Origin: Sulfitobacter donghicola DSW-25 = KCTC 12864 = JCM 14565
GTDB taxonomy: Bacteria > Pseudomonadota > Alphaproteobacteria > Rhodobacterales > Rhodobacteraceae
Assembly: GCF_000622405.1 (NCBI RefSeq)
Contig: NZ_JASF01000005.1
Location: forward strand, 2,852,001 to 2,916,000
DNA: 64,000 bases
Direction of reading: 5' to 3'
The notes below the pieces were generated by a model. That model saw nothing but the letters and a program-made list of their open reading frames with translations. It had not been told where the DNA came from and ran no database searches. Position numbers and translations under genes: made by a program. Positions 36,777 to 45,043 of the stretch are shown here, one piece after another. Each line of letters opens with the position of its first letter. Within the stretch, counting starts at the first letter, position 1.

Positions 36777-38111
36777 ATGAGCGATTTCGACATGATGGAG
36801 CTGCCCTCAGCTCTGGTGAAACGACTGGCGGCTATGGGGTTGAACGAACCCACGCCGATCCAGAAACAGGCGATCCCGCATGGGATCAATGGCCGTGACG
36901 TGATGGGCTTGGCCCAGACGGGCACGGGTAAAACGGCTGCTTTTGGTATTCCGCTGATTGCGCGGATGCTAGAGCTGGAGGGCCGTCCGAACCCTAAATC
37001 CGTGCGCGGCCTTGTCTTGGCCCCGACACGTGAACTGGCCACCCAGATCAGCGTCAACCTGCGCGGTTTTGCCGAAAACACGCAGATCAAGGTGGCGATG
37101 GTTGTGGGCGGTCAAAACATCAACACCCAGATCAAGCGTCTGCACTCGGGCGTGGATATTCTGGTGGCGACGCCTGGTCGTTTGCTGGACCTGATGGATC
37201 GCCGCGCGGTGCGTCTGGACGAGGCCAAGTTTCTGGTTCTTGATGAGGCGGACCAGATGCTGGACATGGGGTTCATCCATGACTTGCGCAAAATCTCTCA
37301 GGTGATCCCGAAAACCCGCCAGACATTCCTGTTCTCGGCGACCATGCCAAAGCTGATGAACGAGATCGCTAATAGCTATCTCAACAGCCCGATCCGGATC
37401 GAAGTGTCGCCTCCGGGTAAGGCGGCGGATAAGGTCACCCAAGAGGTGCATTTCATCGCCAAGGCGGAGAAGAAATCCCTGCTGATCGAGCTGTTGGAAA
37501 AGCACAAAGGCGAGCGGGCCTTGGTGTTTGGGCGCACGAAACACGGCTGTGAAAAGCTGATGAAGGATCTGGTGAAAGTCGGATTTGATGCGGCCTCGAT
37601 CCACGGGAATAAATCGCAAGGTCAGCGCGATCGTGCGATTGACGGGTTCAAAAAGGGTGACATCACGGTTCTGGTGGCAACGGATGTTGCGGCGCGCGGA
37701 TTGGATATTCCTGACGTAAAGCATGTCTATAACTATGAGCTGCCCAATGTGCCGGATAACTATGTTCACCGTATTGGCCGCACCGCGCGGGCGGGCAAAG
37801 ACGGCGCAGCCGTTGCGTTTTGTGCGCCCGACGAGATGGGCGAGCTGATCGACATCCAGAAAACCATGGGCATTCGCATTCCTGTGGCCTCTGGCCGCGC
37901 ATGGGAAAGCCATGAGATCCCCGACAAGCCAAAGCAAAAAGGCCGCGGTGGCCGTGGTCGCGGTGGCGGCGGTGGTGGCGGCCGTTCGCAAGGGGGCGGT
38001 GGTCGTCCTCAGGGTGGCGGCGGCGGTGCGCCTGCGGGGGGCAAGCCATCAGGCCAGCGCCGCAGACGGCGCGGTGGTGGCGGTGGTGCCAAATCTGGCA
38101 ATGCTGCATAA
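36777..38111 (+). CDS. DEAD-box RNA helicase, RhlE-like
   Basis: 444 residues. All core motifs are seen: Q motif with TPIQKQAIP, AQTGTGKT (46-53), PTREL (83-87), TPGR (132-135), DEAD (156-159), SAT (187-189), then ATDVAARGLDIP and HRIGRTARAG in domain 2. The last 65 residues are a Gly/Arg-rich RGG-like tail that binds RNA. Such helicases help ribosome assembly and RNA decay, often in the cold. The long leader may carry cold or other regulation. A strong terminator follows. Confidence 0.95.
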   Translation: MSDFDMMELPSALVKRLAAMGLNEPTPIQKQAIPHGINGRDVMGLAQTGTGKTAAFGIPLIARMLELEGRPNPKSVRGLVLAPTRELATQISVNLRGFAENTQIKVAMVVGGQNINTQIKRLHSGVDILVATPGRLLDLMDRRAVRLDEAKFLVLDEADQMLDMGFIHDLRKISQVIPKTRQTFLFSATMPKLMNEIANSYLNSPIRIEVSPPGKAADKVTQEVHFIAKAEKKSLLIELLEKHKGERALVFGRTKHGCEKLMKDLVKVGFDAASIHGNKSQGQRDRAIDGFKKGDITVLVATDVAARGLDIPDVKHVYNYELPNVPDNYVHRIGRTARAGKDGAAVAFCAPDEMGELIDIQKTMGIRIPVASGRAWESHEIPDKPKQKGRGGRGRGGGGGGGRSQGGGGRPQGGGGGAPAGGKPSGQRRRRRGGGGGAKSGNAA

Positions 38112-38120
38112 AACAAAATA

Positions 38121-38148
38121 AAAAAGGCGCCCCGAGAGGCGCCTTTTT
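38121..38148. terminator. Bidirectional terminator after the helicase gene
   Basis: AAAAAGGCGCC and GGCGCCTTTTT flank CCGAGA, giving a perfect stem with A- and T-runs. It lies between the convergent helicase and TerB-like genes. Confidence 0.93.
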
Positions 38149-38168
38149 CATGTCTTGTAACCTTGGTT

Positions 38169-38996
38169 TTAGGTGTAAAGCGATGGCACGCCGAGTTGCG
38201 CGTGGATGTCGTTTACCTGAGCTGGCTGTAGGCCATAGGCGGTTGCCAGTTTGTGCAGGTATTGCGCTTCGGCTTGGCTGTCCAGATCAATGGCCATGAC
38301 GCTCATCGCGTAGGTCTGTTGGCCCATGCCTTCGGGGGTTTGGGCAACCAGCGCGTCGATGTCGACAGGCGCCTGTAGCTGTGCCTGAACAAAGGCGGCT
38401 TCCTCGGCGTCTACCTCACCCAGTTGGCCCAGCAGCTTTTCCTTTTCAGACTCGTCAAACGTGCCGTCGGATTTGGCGGCTTGGATCATCGCGGAAAGCA
38501 TCAGCGCGGCTGCGGCTTCTTGGTCTTGGGAGGGGGTGATCGCAGGCTCTGGTGTTTGGTCGAACTGAGAGTTCAGGACCGCGCCAAAGCTTTCGTTGGT
38601 TTCAGCAGGGGCTGCGCCCATGGCACCACCAAGGCTGCCGAGCAATCCGCCCGCGCCCGCAGCACCTGCCAAACCACCGAGCAAACCACCAAGGCCGCCC
38701 TGTGCAGCAGTGCCGCCTTGGGCGCCGCCCAAGCTTTCGAGCAGGCCGCCAAGGCCGCCGTTACCAACAGCGCCGCCAGCCGTGCCGCCGCCCAATAGAC
38801 CGCCGAGCATATCCTGAAGGCCACCGGCACCCGCCGTACCCGCAGCACCTGCGCCGCCAGCCAAGCCGCCCAGCAATCCGCCCAGACCGCCAGCCTGAGA
38901 CGTGCCGCCCTGTTGGCTGCGCTTCATCATCGCGCCTGCGCCTTTGGCTACTGCTACGCCTACGGCCACTTTGGCCAGTGTTTTCATAAGGCTCAT
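38169..38996 (-). CDS. DUF533 / TerB-like protein with Gly-rich linker
   Basis: 275 residues. The N-terminus is a short hydrophobic segment (MSLMKTLAKVAVGVAVAKGAGAM). Residues about 30-130 are Gly, Ala and Leu in GGLGGLLGGL-type repeats. The C-terminal 110 residues are helical, with ALMLSAMIQAAKSDGTFDESE and EGMGQQTYAMSVMAIDLDSQ, matching DUF533/TerB. TerB-like domains bind metal or partners in stress systems; the E. coli relative YebE is an inner-membrane protein of unknown function. About 230 bases with no gene separate it from selO. Confidence 0.85.
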   Translation of the reverse strand: MSLMKTLAKVAVGVAVAKGAGAMMKRSQQGGTSQAGGLGGLLGGLAGGAGAAGTAGAGGLQDMLGGLLGGGTAGGAVGNGGLGGLLESLGGAQGGTAAQGGLGGLLGGLAGAAGAGGLLGSLGGAMGAAPAETNESFGAVLNSQFDQTPEPAITPSQDQEAAAALMLSAMIQAAKSDGTFDESEKEKLLGQLGEVDAEEAAFVQAQLQAPVDIDALVAQTPEGMGQQTYAMSVMAIDLDSQAEAQYLHKLATAYGLQPAQVNDIHAQLGVPSLYT

Positions 38997-39229
38997 GTGA
39001 GAGCTCCCCCTAAGTTGAATCGGTTACGTGCCATTTATTGCATATTTCCGCAGGAAGGGCGTGGGGGAAAACACGGCATCGGGCTGCATTGATGTTTCAG
39101 TGTTGGTATGCGCTGTGCAAGCCTATGAAATTTGGGGCAGAAATTAGCACCTGTTGGGGCGTTGCCCTTGCGGCATCTGCCGTAGATTTGGCGTGTAACC
39201 AGCTTGATCAACTGGCGCTGAGGTGCCCT

Positions 39230-40639
39230 TTAGGTGCCGCAGAAGGTTGCGGGGACGATTTCGGATTGTGTGGGGGGCTTTGCCAGCTCGGGGTCGGTGA
39301 GGGCAAAGGGCGTTGAGAGCGCCTGCATCAGACGCTCAAACGGTGCCATATCGCCTGCCACGGCGGCTTGGATCATTTGTTCGATGCGGTGATTGCGCGG
39401 GATGATCGCAGGGTTTGCGGCATCCATGACCTGTTGGGCGTCCTCTAGCGGGGCGATGCGTGCCGCGTGGCGTGTGGCCCAAGCATCAAAGGCGTCGCGG
39501 TCGGTGAACTGGTCCCGTGCCTCAGGCGTAGAGAGGGCGCGGAAGCTGTTGGTGAAATCTGCGCCGTCTTTTTGCATCAGGTCCAAAAGGTCTTGGATCA
39601 GGTCGGTATCGGCCTCGGTCGGGGCGCTGATGCCGATCTTGGCGGCAAAGCGCGACAGCCACGCGGCCTCGATCTGGTCGGGCATGGCGTGGATGATGGC
39701 GGTTGCCTCTGCCGTGGCGGCGTCTTTGTCGTCAAACAGCTGGATAAGCGAAGTGGCAAGCTGCGCCATGTTCCACATCACCATGTTGGGCTGGTTGCCA
39801 TAGGCATAGCGGCCCTGTTGGTCGATCGAGGAAAACACGCGGCCCATGTGGAAGTCATCCATAAACGCGCAGGGGCCGTAATCAATCGTTTCGCCCGAGA
39901 TGGTGCAATTGTCGGTGTTCATCACGCCGTGGATAAACCCGAATGACATCCATGCTGCGATCAGCTCGGCCTGTTTGGCGCAGGTGGCGCGCAGCAGGCC
40001 CATCGGGCCATCGGCCTCTGGATTGTGGCGCTGGATCGCGTAATCGGTGAGGGTGCGCAGGTTTTCCGTTTGGCCACGGTGGGCAAAGACCTGAAACGTG
40101 CCGACGCGCAGGTGGCTGGAGGCGACGCGGGTTAGGATTGCACCGGGAAGCAGACCTTGTTCGCGGTAGATGTCTTCGCCTGTGCTCACCGCCGCGAGGG
40201 CGCGGGTGGTGGGCACGCCAAGGGCATGCATCGCTTCGGAAATCACATATTCGCGCAGCACAGGCCCCAGCCAAGCGCGGCCATCGCCGCCACGGGAATA
40301 GGGCGTGCGGCCTGAACCTTTTAGTTGAATTTCGCGCTGTATGCCTTTGGTATCTATGACTTCTCCTAAGAGAATGGCGCGGCCATCGCCGAGTTGCGGA
40401 TTGAAGTTGCCGAATTGGTGGCCCGCATAAAGCTGGGCCAGAGGCTCGGCGCCTTGGGGTATGGTATTACCTGAGAAAACCTCGGCCAGATTGTCGGTGG
40501 TTTCGATCGTTAGGCCAAGGTCTGCGGCGAGTTTTTCGTTAAATTCCAATAGCTTTGGGGATTTAACGGATGTTGGATTGATGCGGGTATAGAACGCTTT
40601 GGGGAGGGCTGCATAGCTGTTGGCAAAGGGGATGCGCAT
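39230..40639 (-). CDS. selO: SelO-type protein adenylyltransferase (YdiU family)
   Basis: 469 residues, near the usual 480. Conserved pseudokinase motifs include YAGHQFGNFNPQLGDGRAIL, KGSGRTPYSRGGDGRAWLGP and FIHGVMNTDNCTISGETIDY. SelO proteins transfer AMP to other proteins and respond to oxidative stress. It lacks a C-terminal selenocysteine (ends TFCGT, with Cys near the end, as in bacterial forms). The start has GGAG just upstream. It follows the GNAT and nucleoside hydrolase genes. Confidence 0.94.
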   Translation of the reverse strand: MRIPFANSYAALPKAFYTRINPTSVKSPKLLEFNEKLAADLGLTIETTDNLAEVFSGNTIPQGAEPLAQLYAGHQFGNFNPQLGDGRAILLGEVIDTKGIQREIQLKGSGRTPYSRGGDGRAWLGPVLREYVISEAMHALGVPTTRALAAVSTGEDIYREQGLLPGAILTRVASSHLRVGTFQVFAHRGQTENLRTLTDYAIQRHNPEADGPMGLLRATCAKQAELIAAWMSFGFIHGVMNTDNCTISGETIDYGPCAFMDDFHMGRVFSSIDQQGRYAYGNQPNMVMWNMAQLATSLIQLFDDKDAATAEATAIIHAMPDQIEAAWLSRFAAKIGISAPTEADTDLIQDLLDLMQKDGADFTNSFRALSTPEARDQFTDRDAFDAWATRHAARIAPLEDAQQVMDAANPAIIPRNHRIEQMIQAAVAGDMAPFERLMQALSTPFALTDPELAKPPTQSEIVPATFCGT

Positions 40640-40650
40640 GGGAATCTCCG

Positions 40651-41100
40651 TCAGAGGCGTTTGGACATGAACATGTAGTTGTCTCTGACCGAAAAGCCAG
40701 CGCGCTGGTATAATTTCAACGCTTGGGCATTGGTTTTATCGACCTCTAGGTGGATGGCGCGCAAACCGCCCCCCGCCAGCGCGCGAGGCAAAGCGATGAG
40801 CGCCTCAGAGGCGATCCCGCGGCCGCGCACACCGGGGCGGATGTAAAGCTCGTCGATGATGGCATCAAGGCCGCCGAATTCCACAGACCAACCAAAGGCG
40901 ATGACGATATAGCCAATGGGCGCGCGCGGTGGACCGATGAGATAGACGCAGCCGTAGGGGTTCCCGTCAAGCAGCGGTGCGACACCAGCATGGCGGTCTT
41001 CCTCGGACGAGGTGATGCCTTCTTCGGCGTGAAAAGACGCAACCAAAGGCAAGAGTTTCTCTAGGTGGTCGGGGCCACCAAGAGTGAGGGCTGCGCTCAT
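40651..41100 (-). CDS. GNAT-family N-acetyltransferase
   Basis: 149 residues. YIRPGVRGRGIASEALIALPR is the acetyl-CoA binding loop, and LEVDKTNAQALKLYQRAGF the usual C-terminal motif. The substrate is unknown. It is coupled by a 4-base overlap to the nucleoside hydrolase gene upstream and sits 11 bases before selO, so all three likely form an operon. Confidence 0.88.
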   Translation of the reverse strand: MSAALTLGGPDHLEKLLPLVASFHAEEGITSSEEDRHAGVAPLLDGNPYGCVYLIGPPRAPIGYIVIAFGWSVEFGGLDAIIDELYIRPGVRGRGIASEALIALPRALAGGGLRAIHLEVDKTNAQALKLYQRAGFSVRDNYMFMSKRL

Positions 41101-42038
41101 AAGCGGGCCAACCGTTCCGTGAGAAGGTCAAAGAAGCCGTCGGCGTTAACCTCGCCCATAAAGGTGGCGTTTGCTTTGCGGTCGGTGACGCGCCACCAGT
41201 CGGCCACGGTCATCCCCATGGTGAGTTCGGAGGTGGTTTCGATCTCGACGTTGATGTGGCGGCCTGTGAACAGGTCGGGCTGGATCATATAGGCGGTGAC
41301 GCAGGGGTCGTGCAGGGGCGCACCGGCCGAGCCGTATTTTTCTTTGTCGAAGCGCTCAAAGAAATCGGTCATTTCGGCAACGGCAATACCAACGGGCGAG
41401 CCGATGGCGCGAAAGGCGTCGTTGCGGGGTTTGGTGACCAGAACCTTATGGGTGACGTCAAGAGGCATCACAACAATGGGTGCGCCTGATTTGAACACGA
41501 TATCAGCGGCTTGGGGGTCGACGTAGATGTTGAACTCGGCTGTGGGCGTGATGTTGCCGCCCTCAAAATAGCCGCCGCCCATGAGAACGATCTTGGCGAT
41601 GCGGCTGGCGATGTCGGGGGCTTTTTGCAGCGCTGTTGCGATGTTTGTCAGCGGCCCAAGCGGGCAAAGGGTAACCGTGCCGGGGGCATAGGTGCGCAGC
41701 TGGTCGATGATGAAATCAACGGCGTGGCCTTCGGCCAATGGCATGGTTGGTTCCGGCAGTTTGGGGCCATCAAGGCCGGTTTTGCCGTGTACATGCTCTG
41801 CCGTGACCAGATCGCGGCCCAAGGGCTTGTCGCAGCCTTCATAGATCGCGACATCGGGGCGGCCTGCCAGTTCGCAGACGATACGGGCGTTTCTGGTGGT
41901 CAGGGGCAGCGGCACGTTGCCCGCGACACAGGTAATGCCCAGCAGCTCGATCTCTTCGGGGCTGGCCAGCGCCAAAAGGATCGCAACGGCGTCGTCCTGA
42001 CCGGGGTCTGTATCAATGATTATCTTACGGGGGGGCAT
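41097..42038 (-). CDS. Inosine/uridine-preferring nucleoside hydrolase
   Basis: 313 residues from the ATG at 42038, with AAGGA upstream. The calcium-binding signature DTDPGQDDA is at 9-17, followed by LCPLGPLTNIATAL, VLMGGGYFEGGNITPTAEFN and a late HDPCVTAY. The enzyme cleaves the N-glycosidic bond of purine or pyrimidine nucleosides for salvage. The in-frame extension to 42323 runs into the divergent gene and is rejected. Confidence 0.93.
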   Translation of the reverse strand: MPPRKIIIDTDPGQDDAVAILLALASPEEIELLGITCVAGNVPLPLTTRNARIVCELAGRPDVAIYEGCDKPLGRDLVTAEHVHGKTGLDGPKLPEPTMPLAEGHAVDFIIDQLRTYAPGTVTLCPLGPLTNIATALQKAPDIASRIAKIVLMGGGYFEGGNITPTAEFNIYVDPQAADIVFKSGAPIVVMPLDVTHKVLVTKPRNDAFRAIGSPVGIAVAEMTDFFERFDKEKYGSAGAPLHDPCVTAYMIQPDLFTGRHINVEIETTSELTMGMTVADWWRVTDRKANATFMGEVNADGFFDLLTERLARL

Positions 42039-42145
42039 GCGCGAGTCCTTGGGTATGGTTTTGCGCACACTGGCAAGGCGTGTGGCGGTTGTCCAGCGCT
42101 CAGCGGGGATTGCGCAAGGGGGCGCTGATTGGGTAAGTCTTTGGT

Positions 42146-43033
42146 ATGACGCAGGGCAAACCTCTTTATGTGCATTTGGGCGCACATCGGACCGGAACTT
42201 CATCGTTTCAGATGATGTTGGCGGAGAACCGTGATTTATTGGCCAATGAAGGGTATGACATTGCCTATCCGGGGCGTGACGACATTCCGCAGGGGGATTT
42301 GCGGCTGCGCTTGCCGCATCCACGCAATCTGGCGAAATGGGAAAGTGGTTTTTTGCCCGGAGCGACGAAAGAGCTGCAACGCTTTGCCACGCCTGACAGC
42401 CACGCGATGATCCTGTCCGAAGAAAACATCCCCGGTCGAATGATCCATTTTCCTACGGGGCAGTTTTACCCAGCTGCTGAGGTACGTTTGCAAACGCTGG
42501 CCGCTGCGGCACAGGCGCCGGTTTTGCGCGCGGTATTGGTGGTGCGGGATTACGTCGGGCTATATGTGTCGGCCTATCGCAAGCGCGCCGAAGACAACGT
42601 GTCGCCGCCTTTTGCTGAGGGGCGTCATAACATGCTGCATATGGATCGGGGGTGGCCCGAACTGGTACGGCTGGTTTTCAAGCACCTAAAGGTGCAGGAG
42701 CTGGTGGTTATTGATTATGCGCGCCGCGGGCGCAGCGTGGATATTTTGGGGATGCTGGTGCCGGAATTGGCTGGTGTTCCGTTGCGTGAACCTGCACGAC
42801 GGATGAACCACTCGGCCACCGATGCGGCGCTGATTGAATTGCAAAGCCGCTATCAAAAGGGTGAGGTTTTGCAACGTCAGGAATGGCAAAAGATCATTGC
42901 CGATAACCGCGAGGACAAAAAGCCGCGCGGCGTATCAGAGTTCACCAAACGCCAGACCAGAATTCTGGAAGGGCGCTATCAAGAGCACCTAGACGAGATC
43001 GCCCAGATGCCTGCGGTGATGTTGCTGCGTTAG
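42146..43033 (+). CDS. Sulfotransferase-like P-loop protein
   Basis: 295 residues. YVHLGAHRTGTSSFQ (8-22) resembles the 5'-phosphosulfate loop of PAPS-dependent sulfotransferases, and VLVVRDYVGLYVSAYRK resembles the 3'-phosphate motif (R..S). The cell target is unknown; related roseobacter proteins lie near exopolysaccharide genes, and the next gene here is a PilZ protein. Function is inferred from these two motifs only. Confidence 0.7.
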   Translation: MTQGKPLYVHLGAHRTGTSSFQMMLAENRDLLANEGYDIAYPGRDDIPQGDLRLRLPHPRNLAKWESGFLPGATKELQRFATPDSHAMILSEENIPGRMIHFPTGQFYPAAEVRLQTLAAAAQAPVLRAVLVVRDYVGLYVSAYRKRAEDNVSPPFAEGRHNMLHMDRGWPELVRLVFKHLKVQELVVIDYARRGRSVDILGMLVPELAGVPLREPARRMNHSATDAALIELQSRYQKGEVLQRQEWQKIIADNREDKKPRGVSEFTKRQTRILEGRYQEHLDEIAQMPAVMLLR

Positions 43034-43097
43034 GTGGAAAAGGGCCGCGATGGCGGAGCTTCCCGTGGGGGTTGAAATGCTGCCGATCTGATACAGC

Positions 43098-43112
43098 TTA
43101 AGGGATTCCTAA
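43098..43112. promoter_or_regulatory. CtrA-like half-site pair upstream of PilZ gene
   Basis: TTAA-N7-CTAA lies 28 bases before the PilZ start, one base from the CtrA consensus TTAA-N7-TTAA. It is short and could occur by chance. Confidence 0.3.
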
Positions 43113-43139
43113 GGAGTTCACTCTAAGCAAGATCACACT

Positions 43140-44108
43140 ATGAAATACACAATTCCCTTTCGGGCTTTGCCCTATTTGTTTTCCCTATTTATGGCCGCCA
43201 CCGGTAGCTCGGCGCAGGCTGCGGGGGATAAGATCTGTAGCAGTGTTATTCAATTGGAAGGCATTTCCCGCAAAGGCAGTAAATCGCAGGTTGAGGGCGA
43301 TCGGCACGCTGCAATTGACTTGCTCAATACGCTGGTGACGAACCTGAAATCTGCAACTGATTCAAATGCGAACCTTGCCTTGGTCCGTGTTGGAGCGAAA
43401 CTGGAGCGCGAGGCAAGGGAATTGCAATCTTTGCAGGGTTCGGGGCAGGGAAAAGGGACGGGTTTCGATCAAATCTTACATCGGTTTCTGTCCAGAAATC
43501 TGGGGGAATTGGCACTGGTTTATAATGTGTTTGGTTGCGATGATCTCAAATCAGTCAACACAATCTTCAAGGCATCAGAAACAGAGTATGAAAGCCAGAG
43601 TTTTGGCGGGATGCAGGCGTTGCTTCGCAAAATCCAGATGGTTTCCGCAAGCATTTGGGCGGGGCTGATCCTAGCCCTAAGTGCCGCTGCCTATGGGATC
43701 TTCAAGATGAGAAAGCGAACAAGGGGCGCTCGAAAGCTTTGTTATACTTCGATGGTTGTTCGATGGGGTGGGGATTGTACCTTTACCCATATCCTCGACA
43801 TCAGCCGAAGAGGGATGAAGATTGAGGCGGCAAAAGGGGATCAGATCGGGGAGGGGTGGATTGATCTGTATTTTTGCGGTCACAAAGTGCAGGGAAAGGT
43901 AGTTTGGCGGAATAAATACTACTCTGGCATCAGGTTTCGCGAGCGTATCAGCCCGCGGGTATTGCAAAGCGTTGTCGGGACCAGCGGCAAGCCATTGGAG
44001 GAAACCGGTTTTGAAGAGAATGCGACATCGTGTTACTCCAAAGGGTGCCATCTGACCTGTGTGCATCATTTGAAAACCGAGATTTCAGAGGAAAAGGCGG
44101 CGAGCTGA
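43140..44108 (+). CDS. Membrane-anchored PilZ-domain protein with periplasmic sensor region
   Basis: 322 residues. A signal peptide ends near 27 (SSAQA); residues about 28-165 form a helical periplasmic region with two Cys (C33, C133). A membrane helix lies at about 167-188. The cytoplasmic end is a PilZ domain (191-270) with RxxxR at 191-195 (RKRTR) and DxSxxG at 220-225 (DISRRG), the c-di-GMP binding motifs. It could link a periplasmic signal to c-di-GMP control of surface functions. AAGGAG lies about 24 bases upstream of the ATG, farther than usual, so the true start may differ. Confidence 0.82.
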   Translation: MKYTIPFRALPYLFSLFMAATGSSAQAAGDKICSSVIQLEGISRKGSKSQVEGDRHAAIDLLNTLVTNLKSATDSNANLALVRVGAKLEREARELQSLQGSGQGKGTGFDQILHRFLSRNLGELALVYNVFGCDDLKSVNTIFKASETEYESQSFGGMQALLRKIQMVSASIWAGLILALSAAAYGIFKMRKRTRGARKLCYTSMVVRWGGDCTFTHILDISRRGMKIEAAKGDQIGEGWIDLYFCGHKVQGKVVWRNKYYSGIRFRERISPRVLQSVVGTSGKPLEETGFEENATSCYSKGCHLTCVHHLKTEISEEKAAS

Positions 44109-44158
44109 CTGGGCCTTAGGCTGTGGGGTTTTGACTTTGGGCTTTTCGTGAAGAGGCG

Positions 44159-44986
44159 CTATGTTTTTTGTTTGGCGGCTTTTTCATCCCGTTTGACCGC
44201 ATCCCATAGGGCGTCCATTTCGGCCAGATCGCTTTGATCGGGTGTTTTACCCAGCTCTTTCAGCTTGGCTTCTACCCCTTCAAAGCGGCGGGTGAATTTG
44301 GCGTTGGCAGCGCGCAGGGCGGCTTCGGGTTCGATGTTGAGGTGGCGGCCTAGGTTGGCCATGACAAACATCAGATCGCCAAATTCCTCAAATTGTTCGG
44401 CCTCGGTCAGGGTATCGCGGGCCTCGACCAGCTCGGCGGCTTCTTCGGCGATTTTGGCGATGACATCATCGGTATCGGGCCAGTCAAACCCCACACGAGC
44501 CGCGCGTTTTTGCAATTTATAGGCGCGCAACAGGGCGGGTAGGCCAACGGCAACGCCGTCAAGCGCGCCTTTTTGTTCTTTGCCTGCGCGCTCGGAGGCT
44601 TTGATCGCTTCCCAGTCGGCGGTTTGCTGGTCGGCGGATTTATCGCGGCTTTCGTCGCCAAACACATGCGGATGGCGGGCGACCATTTTGTTCGAGATAT
44701 TGCGCACAACCGATTGAAACGAAAACAATCCCTGCTCTTCGCCCATGGCGGTGTGGTAGACGGATTGCAGCAACAGGTCGCCCAGCTCGCCCTCTAGCTC
44801 GGGCCAATCGCGCCTCTCGATTGCGTCGGCGACTTCATAGGCTTCTTCGATTGTGTAGGGGGCGATGGTGTCGAAATCTTGTTCAATATCCCACGGACAG
44901 CCTGTTTTTGGATCACGCAAGCGGCGCATGATTTCCAAGAGGCGCTCAATGCCTGCGTTTTCGTCATTTATCAGGGTGTCAGGCAT
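44159..44986 (-). CDS. mazG: Nucleoside triphosphate pyrophosphohydrolase
   Basis: 275 residues with two MazG modules. The first carries GCPWDIEQDFDTIAPYTIEEAYEVADAI, the second EEAAELVEARDTLTEAEQFEEFGDLMFVMANL (EExxE...ExxD). MazG hydrolyses NTPs to NMP and pyrophosphate, a house-cleaning or stress role. The start at 44986 follows GAGAGGA by 7 bases; a longer reading frame from 45013 is less likely. It diverges from the amidohydrolase operon. Confidence 0.93.
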   Translation of the reverse strand: MPDTLINDENAGIERLLEIMRRLRDPKTGCPWDIEQDFDTIAPYTIEEAYEVADAIERRDWPELEGELGDLLLQSVYHTAMGEEQGLFSFQSVVRNISNKMVARHPHVFGDESRDKSADQQTADWEAIKASERAGKEQKGALDGVAVGLPALLRAYKLQKRAARVGFDWPDTDDVIAKIAEEAAELVEARDTLTEAEQFEEFGDLMFVMANLGRHLNIEPEAALRAANAKFTRRFEGVEAKLKELGKTPDQSDLAEMDALWDAVKRDEKAAKQKT

Positions 44987-45043
44987 TGCGGGTCCTCTCG
45001 CTGTGGTGTTCAACTATGGCGAACCGACTACAGGAGTCCATCC

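Noticed and set aside
36969..37991. Leftward 340-codon frame in the helicase gene
   Set aside because: Antisense shadow; lacks start signals and homology.
38573..38848. Alternative frame in the Gly-rich linker
   Set aside because: Frame-shifted copy of a low-complexity region.
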